Below the pieces are notes generated by a model. That model was not told the DNA's origin and did not search any database. It saw only the letters and a list, made by a program, of their open reading frames with translations. The translations under genes were made by a program, and so were the position numbers. DNA of 51,268 nt from HGM04593 sp045646965 (GTDB lineage: Bacteria; Bacteroidota; Bacteroidia; Bacteroidales; Bacteroidaceae): NCBI GenBank assembly GCA_045646965.1, contig JAZRLR010000027.1:1-51268 (forward strand), given 5' to 3'. Positions 43,756-51,268 of the stretch are shown in pieces. Position 1 is the stretch's first letter. Every line of letters begins with the position of its first letter.

Positions 43756-43793
43756 GAGCCCGCACCCTGTAAAGAGGGGGTGCGGGCTCTTTC
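43756..43793 (-). terminator. Terminator of the kinase-RapZ/MurU/M18 operon
   Basis: A 14-bp GC-rich perfect stem, 43756-43769 with 43780-43793, with a 10-nt loop. On the minus strand it is followed after two bases by a run of six T. Confidence 0.85.
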
Positions 43794-43798
43794 CTAAA

Positions 43799-43821
43799 GG
43801 GCCGCTAAACCGACTCTGCCA
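43799..43821 (-). other. Orphan tRNA D-arm-like sequence (possible tRNA-Ser/Leu relic)
   Basis: The minus strand reads TGGCAGAGTCGGTTTAGC, a fit to the tRNA A-box/D-arm consensus, but no acceptor stem, anticodon arm or T-arm follows; the next element is the operon terminator. Either a tRNA fragment or chance. Confidence 0.25.
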
Positions 43822-43853
43822 CAGCCTCACAAGGCAAGGCAAAGCGTTGAGTA

Positions 43854-45131
43854 TCAGATATTATAAAAAGTTGTGAAAGCCTTTATTGCATACTCTGTAT
43901 CCACCGCAGCCGATGTCTCGCGAGCCGAGTGCATACCCCACATAGGATTACCCATATCCACGCCTCTCATAGGGAGTTGCGTTGTCAAAGTATTTCCGAG
44001 TGTAGAACCGCCCGCGATGTCGCTGCGATTCACAAAATACTGGAACGGAACACCCGCCACGCGACAAACCTCGGCAAACACCGCAGCCGACTCCGCATCG
44101 GTCACATACTTCTGGTTTGCGTTGTATTTTATGACAGGGCCGCCACCCATTACAGGGTGATTTGTGGGGTCGTGCTTTTCCTGGTAATTGGGGTGCAGCG
44201 CGTGCGCCATATCGGCAGATACCATAAAAGAGTTCTCCAGCGCAGCATAGAGGTCTCCGCACTTGCCGCCCACATTCATCACAATGGCATCGAGCAAGTT
44301 ACGCAGCATAGGCGAAGCAGAGCCCTGCTTTGTCATATTACCAGTCTCCTCGTTGTCAAAGAGGGCAAGCACCTGTGTCATCTTCGCAGGCTCACTTGCC
44401 ACCATAGCCTTCAAACCCGCATAACACATCAGCAGGTCGTCCTGACGGCCGCCCGTTACAAATTCGCTGTTCATTCCGCAAAGGCAGGCAGGCGAAGCCT
44501 CGTAGAGCGAGAGGTCGAAATCAAGTATGTCACCCACGGGCACTCCAAGCTCCTTGGCAACGATATTAAGTAAAAGATTTTCTTTCTCAAAGTGACCGCT
44601 TATAAAGCCGAGCACAGGCATCATATCCTTTTGACGATTTATCTTGTTTCCCTCGTTCACCTCGCGGTTAAAGTGTATCGCAATGTGAGGAATTATAAGC
44701 AGTGGGTGCTTTATGTGCAACAGACGTGTCACGGGACGCAAGGGCGACTCACCGCGCAAAATCACACGTCCTGCGAGCGACAAGGGGCGGTCGAACCAAG
44801 TGTAAAGAATAGGGCCGCCATACACCTCGGTATTCAAGCGTATCATACCGCCCTCCGACACCATCTCGGGGGCAGGCTTCACGCGGAAACAGGGCGAGTC
44901 GGTGTGCGCACAGATAAGTTTGAATCCATCGGTCGCCGAGCCGCTTCCCACACGGAAAGCAAACAGCGCCGAGCCGTTCTTTGTAATGTAGTACCCTTTG
45001 CCGGGTTGCAACTGCGGCAGAGCGCCAAGCTCCACCTTCTCAAAACCTGCAGCCGAGAGAAAATCCTCGGCATATTTCACCGCCAGGAAATTCACAGGCG
45101 ATGCATCGAGCATATTAAGTAATTCTTTCAT
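43854..45131 (-). CDS. M18-family aminopeptidase
   Basis: 425 aa. Di-zinc aminopeptidase, aspartyl aminopeptidase/ApeB group. Metal motifs seen: ICAHTDSPCFRVKP, LFDNEETGN with the catalytic Glu, VSADMAHALHPNY and the C-terminal MWGMHSARE. It takes acidic or hydrophobic N-terminal residues from peptides; cytoplasmic. Starts 9 bp after the MurU-like gene, suggesting peptide recovery together with sugar recovery. Confidence 0.93.
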   Translation of the reverse strand: MKELLNMLDASPVNFLAVKYAEDFLSAAGFEKVELGALPQLQPGKGYYITKNGSALFAFRVGSGSATDGFKLICAHTDSPCFRVKPAPEMVSEGGMIRLNTEVYGGPILYTWFDRPLSLAGRVILRGESPLRPVTRLLHIKHPLLIIPHIAIHFNREVNEGNKINRQKDMMPVLGFISGHFEKENLLLNIVAKELGVPVGDILDFDLSLYEASPACLCGMNSEFVTGGRQDDLLMCYAGLKAMVASEPAKMTQVLALFDNEETGNMTKQGSASPMLRNLLDAIVMNVGGKCGDLYAALENSFMVSADMAHALHPNYQEKHDPTNHPVMGGGPVIKYNANQKYVTDAESAAVFAEVCRVAGVPFQYFVNRSDIAGGSTLGNTLTTQLPMRGVDMGNPMWGMHSARETSAAVDTEYAIKAFTTFYNI

Positions 45132-45140
45132 AAGTATTTA

Positions 45141-45878
45141 TTATTTGTTATAAAATTTTCTCACAATCTCGGCAGCCTTCTCCAAGTCGTCGGGGCGGCC
45201 TGCATCTACCCAAGAGCCGTCACAAGAAAAAAGCTCGCCTTTTATATTGAGCCCGACAGCCTGCGACAAGTAGAAAGGAATGAGCGGGAAGGCCTCGCCA
45301 CACGGCATTCTCTCAAAAGCCCCCGCACCCAGAATATGTATCCCCGAAAAGGCATAAGGCGAAAAATCACTCTCGCAAAAGCCCTCATAGGGCGATTTCA
45401 CCTCGCCGCTTTTTATATTCTTCCACCCCGCGAGACACATCGCATCGTCGAAATAGAGCATACGCGACGAGGAACGCGCCTGCACAAGAAGCAGCGCATC
45501 GCACCCCCTCGCACGTTCATAGAGCTGCGCAAGAGGAGCGTTTGAAAAAACATCTACATTATGCACAAGCACAGGCTCGTCACTGCCAAACATAGCAGCC
45601 GCACGAGCTATGCCGCCACCTGTGTCGAGCAGCAGGTCGCTCTCGTCGGACACCTGTATATCTATGCCGAAATTCCCTTTGCTTGCAAGAAAATCGACAA
45701 TCATCTGCCCCATATAGTGCACATTCACAACTATGCGGTTGAAACCCGCCGCACGCAGATGCAGAATCTGATGCTCAAGCATCGGCAGCCCTGCCACCTC
45801 CACAAGAGCTTTGGGACGGTCGTCGGTGAGCGGGCGCAGACGTGTGCCAAGCCCCGCCGCAAGAATCACTGCATTCAT
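45141..45878 (-). CDS. MurU/HddC-like sugar-1-phosphate nucleotidyltransferase
   Basis: 245 aa. LAAGLGTRLRPLTDDRPKAL at the N-terminus is the nucleotide-binding signature; LLLDTGGGIARAA and VLVHNVDVFSNAP (metal Asp) follow, and GSWVDAGRPDDLEKA closes the fold. Activates a sugar-1-phosphate with UTP, GTP or another NTP. Overlap of 4 nt with the upstream kinase gene and the AmgK-like nature of that kinase point to a MurNAc-1-phosphate uridylyltransferase (MurU) role, which is inference. Confidence 0.85.
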   Translation of the reverse strand: MNAVILAAGLGTRLRPLTDDRPKALVEVAGLPMLEHQILHLRAAGFNRIVVNVHYMGQMIVDFLASKGNFGIDIQVSDESDLLLDTGGGIARAAAMFGSDEPVLVHNVDVFSNAPLAQLYERARGCDALLLVQARSSSRMLYFDDAMCLAGWKNIKSGEVKSPYEGFCESDFSPYAFSGIHILGAGAFERMPCGEAFPLIPFYLSQAVGLNIKGELFSCDGSWVDAGRPDDLEKAAEIVRKFYNK

Positions 45879-47299
45879 TGTGCTTCAATGGTATATTTAC
45901 GGTTCAACATCTTGTGCGTAACCACCACCTTCACGCCAAACTTGTCGGCAACGTGACGGGCGATGTGCTCGGCGCTGTACACCGAACGGTGCTGCCCCCC
46001 CGTGCATCCACAGCAAACCTGTATATGCGTGAAGCCACGTTTCTTATATGTATCCACCATATTATCCACAAGCGCATAGGCATTCTCGAGAAAAGCCACA
46101 ATGTCGCTCTCTCTCTCAAGAAAATCAATCACCGGCTTGTCCATTCCACATAGTTTCTTGTAGGGCTCGTAACGGCCGGGGTTGTGTATCGCGCGGCAGT
46201 CAAAGACAAAGCCCCCGCCGTTGCCCGAGTAGTCCTCGGGAATACCGCGACGATAAGAGAAGCTCATCACATCCACTGTGAGCTCGCTCGCCTCCTCGCG
46301 CACAAACATAGGCAACCCTTTTATTTCGCTTACAAGAGCCGCAAGCAGGGGAAACTCCTCCCCAAGCGACGACAAGAGCCCGTCGAGCTGTGCCAACGCC
46401 GCGGGGATAGTCTCCACAAAGGCCTTTTTGCGCTCATAGAGCCCCCTGTAGCCATACGTTCCGAGGTTCTGCAACAGGCGGAACACCCTGAACACCGACA
46501 GCGTGCGCATAAACTCCGCCTTGTCCACCGGCCTGTAGGCCTGCAACGCCTCGATATATGCGTCTATCATCATCTGCACCACCTCGGGCGTGTAGCAGGC
46601 ACGCGACTGCCCCACAAACGACGCCACATCGTAAAATATGGAACCGCGACGCCCACCCTGAAAATCAATAAAATAGGGAGTGTCGCCCACCATCATAATA
46701 TTGCGCGACTGAAAATCGCGGTACATAAAGGTATTCTCTTCGTCGCGCAGCAGCATCTGCGCCATACGCTCGAACTCATCCTCGAGACGGCCTTCGTTAA
46801 ACTCCACGCCCACCCCCTTGAGGAAGCAATATTTAAAATAGTTCAAGTCCCACATTATGCCGCGCCTGTCAAACTCGGGCACAGGGTAGCAGATATTAAA
46901 GTCGAACCCCTCGGCACATTTAAATTGAATATCGGGCAGCACCGACATCACGCGGCACAGCACCTCACAATCCCTTTGCGAGAACTCTCCCTTTTCGCGC
47001 GACTCCTTCATATAGGTAAACAGCGTGGTGTCGCCCAAGTCCTGCTGCACATAGCACATTTCGTCTGCCGACACGGCAAGCACCTCGGGCGCTGCGATAC
47101 CACATTCACGCATCTTGCGGCTCACGGCAATGAACGCCCTGTTCTCCTCGGCACAGGTACCCACGGCACCTATGAGAGAGCGGCCGCCGCCACACAGGCG
47201 ATAATAGGAACGGTTAGAGCCGTCGCCCGTGAGTTTCACAACGCTCTCGGAACACACCCCCGTAACCTCCTCAAAAAGTATTTTTAAAATCTCGTCCAT
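45875..47299 (-). CDS. AmgK-like sugar kinase fused to a RapZ C-terminal domain
   Basis: 474 aa, two domains. Residues 20-320 are an aminoglycoside-phosphotransferase-type kinase: nucleotide loop LTGDGSNRSYYRL, YVQQDLGD, catalytic Asp195 in FMYRDFQSRN and metal Asp212 in YFIDFQGGRRG, as in the amino-sugar kinase AmgK. Residues 340-474 are a RapZ C-terminal domain: SFSYRRGIP, FDCRAIHNPGRYEPY, and CGCTGGQHRSVYSAEHIARH. In E. coli this RapZ domain binds glucosamine-6-phosphate and the sRNA GlmZ. The fusion, coupled to a MurU-like gene by ATGA, suggests amino-sugar salvage with a built-in sensing or binding module. Confidence 0.85.
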   Translation of the reverse strand: MDEILKILFEEVTGVCSESVVKLTGDGSNRSYYRLCGGGRSLIGAVGTCAEENRAFIAVSRKMRECGIAAPEVLAVSADEMCYVQQDLGDTTLFTYMKESREKGEFSQRDCEVLCRVMSVLPDIQFKCAEGFDFNICYPVPEFDRRGIMWDLNYFKYCFLKGVGVEFNEGRLEDEFERMAQMLLRDEENTFMYRDFQSRNIMMVGDTPYFIDFQGGRRGSIFYDVASFVGQSRACYTPEVVQMMIDAYIEALQAYRPVDKAEFMRTLSVFRVFRLLQNLGTYGYRGLYERKKAFVETIPAALAQLDGLLSSLGEEFPLLAALVSEIKGLPMFVREEASELTVDVMSFSYRRGIPEDYSGNGGGFVFDCRAIHNPGRYEPYKKLCGMDKPVIDFLERESDIVAFLENAYALVDNMVDTYKKRGFTHIQVCCGCTGGQHRSVYSAEHIARHVADKFGVKVVVTHKMLNRKYTIEAQ

Positions 47300-47876
47300 C
47301 TTTCAAATAAATATACATCCTTAAAAGGAACTTTATCAGCGAAGATACTGCAAGTTTTGGAAAATAAAAATTATATCGCCCCTATAAAATATTAACAATG
47401 TAAAAAAACAGAAAAAAGCAGCCTGCAAGCCCATCTCCACACACTGCAAACAGGTAAACGACAAGCGAAGAGAGCACACCCCGGGCAGGGCGACAAAAAA
47501 AGTGCCGCACAATAAAATTTACCGCGATTTACTTAATTATGAACAAAAAGCCACGAAAAGCCGAAATACACAAACAAAAAGACTGACAAAATGAAACATA
47601 TTATAGCCGCACAGGTATCTTTTTGAAACAAAAATCACGCTTTAAGCCCTTTTTATTAAAAAAACTACGCTATTTCTCGAACAAAACAAACTTTTTTCTT
47701 GTTTTTTCAAAAAAACGCTTGCATTTCTTCATTTTTTCAAATTCATACATTACCTTTGCGGTTGAAAATTCAAGAAATGGTTATTTATAACATTTTCTGC
47801 ATAAATATTCGTTTAACAGTGCTGAAAGACTGCACTAATCTGCATTCCAATAAGCAACAAAAAAAATTATAAAGAT
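47300..47876. promoter_or_regulatory. 577-bp divergent spacer with gdhA and kinase-RapZ control regions
   Basis: No credible gene. Near the left end a minus-strand TATCTTCG (47347-47340) is a -7 candidate for the kinase-RapZ operon. Near the right end TACCTTTG (47751-47758) is a perfect -7 element for gdhA, leaving a leader of about 110 nt; the TTG at 47719-47721 is too far (29 nt) for a normal -33. The middle (47400-47640) is A-rich with a GC-richer island around 47425-47510 that I cannot explain. The spacer is the longest in the window. Confidence 0.55.
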
Positions 47877-49211
47877 ATGAAAGTTGAAACTACACTCGAA
47901 AGCTTAAAAAAGAAGTTTCCCAACGAGCCTGAGTATTTTCAGGCAGTAGAAGAGGTGTTGCGCTCAATTGAAGAGGAGTACAACAAACACCCCGAGTTTG
48001 AGGCAAATAACCTCATTGAGCGTCTCTGTATTCCCGACAGAGTGTTCACATTCCGTGTAACCTGGACCGATGACAAAGGCAACGTTCACACAAACACAGG
48101 TTACCGTGTACAGCACAACAACGCTATCGGCCCCTACAAAGGCGGTATCCGTTTCCACCCCTCTGTAAACGTAGGTATCCTCAAATACCTCGCATTTGAG
48201 CAGACATTCAAGAACTCACTCACCACACTTCCTATGGGTGGCGCAAAGGGCGGTTCAGACTTCGACCCCAAAGGCAAGAGCGATGCCGAGGTTATGCGTT
48301 TCTGCCAGGCCTTCATCACAGAGTTGTGGCGTAACATCGGTCCCGATATGGACGTACCCGCAGGTGACATCGGTGTAGGCGCACGTGAGGTAGGTTATAT
48401 GTTTGGTTTCTACAAGAAGCTCACACGCCAGTTCAACGGAGTATTCACAGGCAAGGGCTTGGAGTTCGGCGGTTCACTTATCCGTCCCGAGGCTACAGGT
48501 TACGGTAACATCTACTTCTTGCAGGAGATGCTCAAGACACGCGGTCTCGACATCAAGGATAAGGTATGCCTTGTATCAGGTTCGGGTAACGTAGCACAGT
48601 ACACAGTAGAGAAAGTTATCGAGCTCGGCGGTAAGGTAGTTACAATGAGCGATTCAAACGGTTACATCTACGACCCCGAGGGTATCACACGCGAGAAACT
48701 CAACTTCATTATGGAGCTCAAGAACGTGCGCCGCGGCCGCATCAAGGAGTATGCCGACAAGTATGGTTGTAAATATGTAGCTGACGCTAAACCCTGGGGC
48801 GAGAAAGGCGACATCGCACTCCCCTCTGCTACACAGAACGAAATCAACGGCGAGCACGCCAAGGCACTTGTGGCAAACGGTGTTATCGCAGTGTCAGAGG
48901 GAGCAAATATGCCCTCAACACCCGCAGCCATCCAGACCTTCCAGCAGGCAAAGATTCTTTACGCTCCCGGTAAGGCATCAAACGCAGGTGGCGTATCGGT
49001 ATCAGGCTTGGAGATGAGCCAGAATTCAGGCAAAATCAACTGGAGCAGAGAGAAAGTTGATGAGATGTTGCACGAGATTATGCACAACATCCACGAGGCT
49101 TGTGTTAAATATGGTACTTGCGAGGATGGTTACATCGACTATGTAAAGGGTGCAAACGTAGCCGGCTTCTTGAAGGTTGCCAAGGCTATGATGGCACAAG
49201 GTATTGTATAA
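47877..49211 (+). CDS. gdhA: NADP-type glutamate dehydrogenase
   Basis: 444 aa, hexameric class. Reversibly aminates 2-oxoglutarate to glutamate with ammonia. Seen: YKGGIRFHPSVNVGILKYLA, the catalytic Lys block LPMGGAKGGSDFDPKGKSDA, PAGDIGVGAREVGYMFG, and Rossmann SGSGNVAQYTVEK. Codons are strongly optimised (GGT, CGT, TAC, AAC), a sign of very high expression. It has its own leader and terminator. A high-capacity ammonia-assimilating enzyme fits the gut Bacteroidales habit of using ammonia. Confidence 0.97.
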   Translation: MKVETTLESLKKKFPNEPEYFQAVEEVLRSIEEEYNKHPEFEANNLIERLCIPDRVFTFRVTWTDDKGNVHTNTGYRVQHNNAIGPYKGGIRFHPSVNVGILKYLAFEQTFKNSLTTLPMGGAKGGSDFDPKGKSDAEVMRFCQAFITELWRNIGPDMDVPAGDIGVGAREVGYMFGFYKKLTRQFNGVFTGKGLEFGGSLIRPEATGYGNIYFLQEMLKTRGLDIKDKVCLVSGSGNVAQYTVEKVIELGGKVVTMSDSNGYIYDPEGITREKLNFIMELKNVRRGRIKEYADKYGCKYVADAKPWGEKGDIALPSATQNEINGEHAKALVANGVIAVSEGANMPSTPAAIQTFQQAKILYAPGKASNAGGVSVSGLEMSQNSGKINWSREKVDEMLHEIMHNIHEACVKYGTCEDGYIDYVKGANVAGFLKVAKAMMAQGIV

Positions 49212-49239
49212 TTTAAATACAAGACAAACATATATTAAA

Positions 49240-49272
49240 ACGTGGCGGCCGAAAGGCGGCCACGTTTTTTAT
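49240..49272 (+). terminator. Terminator of gdhA
   Basis: A stem of 7 + 3 bp with one G-G mismatch, closed by a GAAA tetraloop and followed by six T. It lies about 30 bp past the stop. Confidence 0.85.
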
Positions 49273-49372
49273 GTCCCGCCTCACTTTTAGCCATATATGA
49301 CTAAAGCAGCCTTACACAAATACATTTAATATAAATTAACAAACAGGGGAGGTAATTTCAATTCTTTTACTT

Positions 49373-49380
49373 TAAATTTG
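49373..49380 (+). promoter_or_regulatory. Putative -7 element of the BspA-like gene
   Basis: TAAATTTG matches TAnnTTTG, 31 bp ahead of the ATG. No convincing -33 element upstream. Confidence 0.45.
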
Positions 49381-49411
49381 TAATTTAAATAACTAAATAA
49401 CATAAAATTCT

Positions 49412-51268
49412 ATGAAAAATTTCTACTTTAAACAATTACTTGCTGCGTTATTGTTGCTGTGCAGCGCAATTGCAAGCGCCCACGAATTTGAGGTGGGTGG
49501 CATTTATTACAACATTACCGATGCTGTAAATAAAACAGTGGCGGTAACTTATAGAGGTAGTTCATACACTGAATATTTTAATGAATACACCGCCAATGTA
49601 GTAATTCCTGAAAGTATTGTTTCAGATGGAGAAACTTACCGCGTTACAAGCATAGGTAATAACGCGTTCAATAATTGCATAAACCTTAAAAGCATTGAAA
49701 TTCCCAATAGCGTTACAAACATAGGTGAACGCGCGTTCAGTACTTGCTACGACCTTAAAAGCGTTGTAATTCCCAATAGCGTTACAAGCATAGGTGAAGG
49801 CGCGTTCGATGCTTGCTCCGGCCTTACCAGCGTTGTAATTCCCAATAGCGTTACAAGTATAGGTGAATACGCGTTCGCTTCTTGCAGTGACCTCACAAGT
49901 ATCGTTGTAAAAGAGGGTAACACAGTTTACGACAGCCGAAACAATTGTAATGCAGTTATTGAGACAGCTACAAACACACTTGTCGTTGGTTGCAATAACA
50001 CAATTATCCCCGATGGTATTACAAGCATCGGCGATGACGCGTTCAAAGGTTGCGGCCTTACCAGCATTGAAATTCCCAATAGCGTTACCAGTATTGGTAA
50101 TTATGCGTTCGATTTTTGTGAAGGCCTCACAAGTATCGTTGTAAAAGAGGGTAACACAGTTTACGACAGCCGAAACAATTGTAATGCAATTATTAAGACA
50201 GCTACAAACACACTTGTCACTGGTTGCAAAAACACAATTATCCCCGATGGTATTACAAGCATAGGAAGCAAAGCGTTCTATAGTTGCGACGGCCTTACCA
50301 GCATTGAAATTCCCAATAGCGTTACAAGTATTGATTATTTTGCGTTCGGGTATTGTCGCAGCCTCACAAGCATCACAATACCTAACAGCGTAACAAGCAT
50401 AGGGGAATACGCGTTCAATGGTTGCAGCAGCCTTACAAGCATTGAAATTCCCAATAGCGTTACAAGCATAGGTTATGACGCGTTCAATGGTTGCAGCAGC
50501 CTTACAAGCATTGAAATTCCCAATAGCGTTACAAGCATAGGAAGCTACGCGTTCTATAATTGCAAAGGCCTTAAAAGTATAACATCTTTAATCCCTGCCG
50601 AGAACCTATTTGTAATAGACAGCAATACATTCCAAAATGTAGACAAGAACACTTGCACTCTCTACGTTCCCGCAGGTGCAAAAGCGACTTACGAAGCAAC
50701 CGAGGGCTGGAGCGAGTTTACAAACATCAAAGAGATAATTGAAGAGCCTTTTGCACTTACCGTGTCGGCCGCGAGATATGCCACACTCTACCTCGACTAC
50801 AACGCAGTTATCCCCGCAGGCGCGCGCGTGTACTATGCCGAGAAGATTGAGGGCGAGACACTTCTTATGGAGAGAATAAACGATGTAATCCCTGCAAACA
50901 CAGGCGTAATTGTAACGGGTGCAGCAGGCACATACACCTTTGAGCAGACAACAGAACCTATAGCTGCCATCGAGAACAACCTCTTCCAGGGCTCGATAGA
51001 AGACACTTATATCATCCCCGAGAAGGACACAAAATACTATGTGCTTTCTATGGTCGATGGTGTGGTAGGTATGTACCTCGACGAACTTGCAGGCGGCACA
51101 TTTAAAAACAACGCACACAAAGCCTACCTGCCCATCTTCACAGGCGAGTCGTTCGGCATCTTCGACACCACGGTAAATGCCCCCGACGTGCAGTTGAGCA
51201 ACCGCTACACATTCAATTTCGGCGGCATCACAGCTGTGGAGAGCATCACAACCACAGCAAGCGACGAG
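49412..51268 (+). CDS. BspA-type leucine-rich-repeat surface protein (3' end outside window)
   Basis: At least 619 aa, frame open to the last base. A signal peptide (hydrophobic 8-22, ending ASA) directs export. Residues about 70-390 are LRR_5 (BspA) repeats of about 23 residues with the core LTSIEIPNSVTSIGxxAFxx, interrupted twice by a variant unit with VVKEGNTVYDSRNNCNA. After the repeats a beta-rich region follows (ALTVSAARYATLYLDYNAVI, then YYVLSMVDGVVGMYLDE), found at the ends of many Prevotella/Bacteroides secreted proteins. BspA proteins bind host matrix or other bacteria. The DNA repeats are almost identical, suggesting recent expansion. Own -7 element, no partner gene visible. Confidence 0.88.
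   Translation, partial: MKNFYFKQLLAALLLLCSAIASAHEFEVGGIYYNITDAVNKTVAVTYRGSSYTEYFNEYTANVVIPESIVSDGETYRVTSIGNNAFNNCINLKSIEIPNSVTNIGERAFSTCYDLKSVVIPNSVTSIGEGAFDACSGLTSVVIPNSVTSIGEYAFASCSDLTSIVVKEGNTVYDSRNNCNAVIETATNTLVVGCNNTIIPDGITSIGDDAFKGCGLTSIEIPNSVTSIGNYAFDFCEGLTSIVVKEGNTVYDSRNNCNAIIKTATNTLVTGCKNTIIPDGITSIGSKAFYSCDGLTSIEIPNSVTSIDYFAFGYCRSLTSITIPNSVTSIGEYAFNGCSSLTSIEIPNSVTSIGYDAFNGCSSLTSIEIPNSVTSIGSYAFYNCKGLKSITSLIPAENLFVIDSNTFQNVDKNTCTLYVPAGAKATYEATEGWSEFTNIKEIIEEPFALTVSAARYATLYLDYNAVIPAGARVYYAEKIEGETLLMERINDVIPANTGVIVTGAAGTYTFEQTTEPIAAIENNLFQGSIEDTYIIPEKDTKYYVLSMVDGVVGMYLDELAGGTFKNNAHKAYLPIFTGESFGIFDTTVNAPDVQLSNRYTFNFGGITAVESITTTASDE
49892..50305 (+). repeat. 234-bp tandem duplication within the BspA-like gene
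   Basis: The stretch from 49892 recurs from 50126 with very few changes over roughly the first 160 bases, a period of 234 bp (78 codons, in frame). Around it, a 69-bp unit (23 codons) carrying the ATTGAAATTCCCAATAGCG core recurs many times from about 49690 to 50540. Confidence 0.85.

Noticed and set aside
43650..43760. T-box riboswitch ahead of ileS
   Set aside because: The leader implied by the -7 element is under 30 nt and has no T-box-like conserved sequence.
46184..47287. 367-codon plus-strand open frame
   Set aside because: Antisense to the kinase-RapZ fusion; His-rich translation typical of shadow frames.
49690..50540. Regular repeats that might be a CRISPR array
   Set aside because: Repeats are in frame, 23 codons long and encode LRR units; there are no unique spacers.

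Overview
The window looks like a chromosomal segment of a Bacteroidales (Bacteroidota) genome. Support comes from Bacteroidota-specific gene families (DUF4923, DUF5606, DUF4296, DUF3276/PUR, TamL-type lipoprotein BamA/TamA, BspA-type LRR protein), the gene order ileS-dksA-lspA-DUF4296, and promoters of the Bacteroides type (TTG/TTTG, 19-20 nt, TAnnTTTG) with few Shine-Dalgarno-like sites. Genus cannot be fixed from the sequence alone. No rRNA, complete tRNA or CRISPR array was seen.

Region 1 (1 to about 7300) is accessory DNA, AT-rich over 1.5-5.2 kb. It holds the C-terminal part of an SF2 helicase/restriction-type protein, a 20-bp hairpin terminator, a compact three-gene cassette of unrecognised proteins on the minus strand, a divergently transcribed ApeA-like HEPN protein with an intact R-x4-H RNase motif, a tyrosine recombinase that has lost its C-terminus, and a protein with a Cys-pair N-terminus and four tandem helix-turn-helix units. 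This reads as the right end of an integrated element carrying a defence island, abutting mnmE. The three-gene cassette is the best candidate for an undescribed system.

Region 2 (7.3-13 kb, minus strand) is core: mnmE, then an operon of a TPR/PD40 periplasmic protein, NfeD, flotillin-like FloA and a uridine-phosphorylase-family enzyme. Region 3 (13.1-21.5 kb, plus strand) has a TtcA-like thiolase, a DUF486 membrane protein, a stand-alone fasciclin lipoprotein, nadE and clpB. The NadE glutaminase domain has Gly where its catalytic Cys should be.

Region 4 (21.5-27.2 kb, minus strand) has DUF4923, DUF5606, the operon nusB-yajC-ybbR-coaE and a double-ABC ATPase. Region 5 (27.3-29.5 kb, plus strand) has a PUR-domain protein, then rplY-pth-S4 protein; pth contains a terminator-like hairpin inside its coding sequence. 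Region 6 (29.5-34.9 kb) has a thioesterase and pepT (minus), eno (plus), tyrS with a very good promoter, and an MBL-fold hydrolase.

Region 7 (34.9-47.3 kb) has tamL, a divergent SpoU/TrmH rRNA methyltransferase, the operon ileS-dksA/traR-lspA-DUF4296-orf97, and an operon of an AmgK-like kinase fused to a RapZ C-terminal domain, a MurU-like nucleotidyltransferase and an M18 aminopeptidase, suggesting amino-sugar or cell-wall recycling. Region 8 (47.3 kb to end) has a 577-bp leader region, gdhA, and the 5' part of a BspA-type leucine-rich-repeat surface protein with near-identical DNA repeats that runs off the window.
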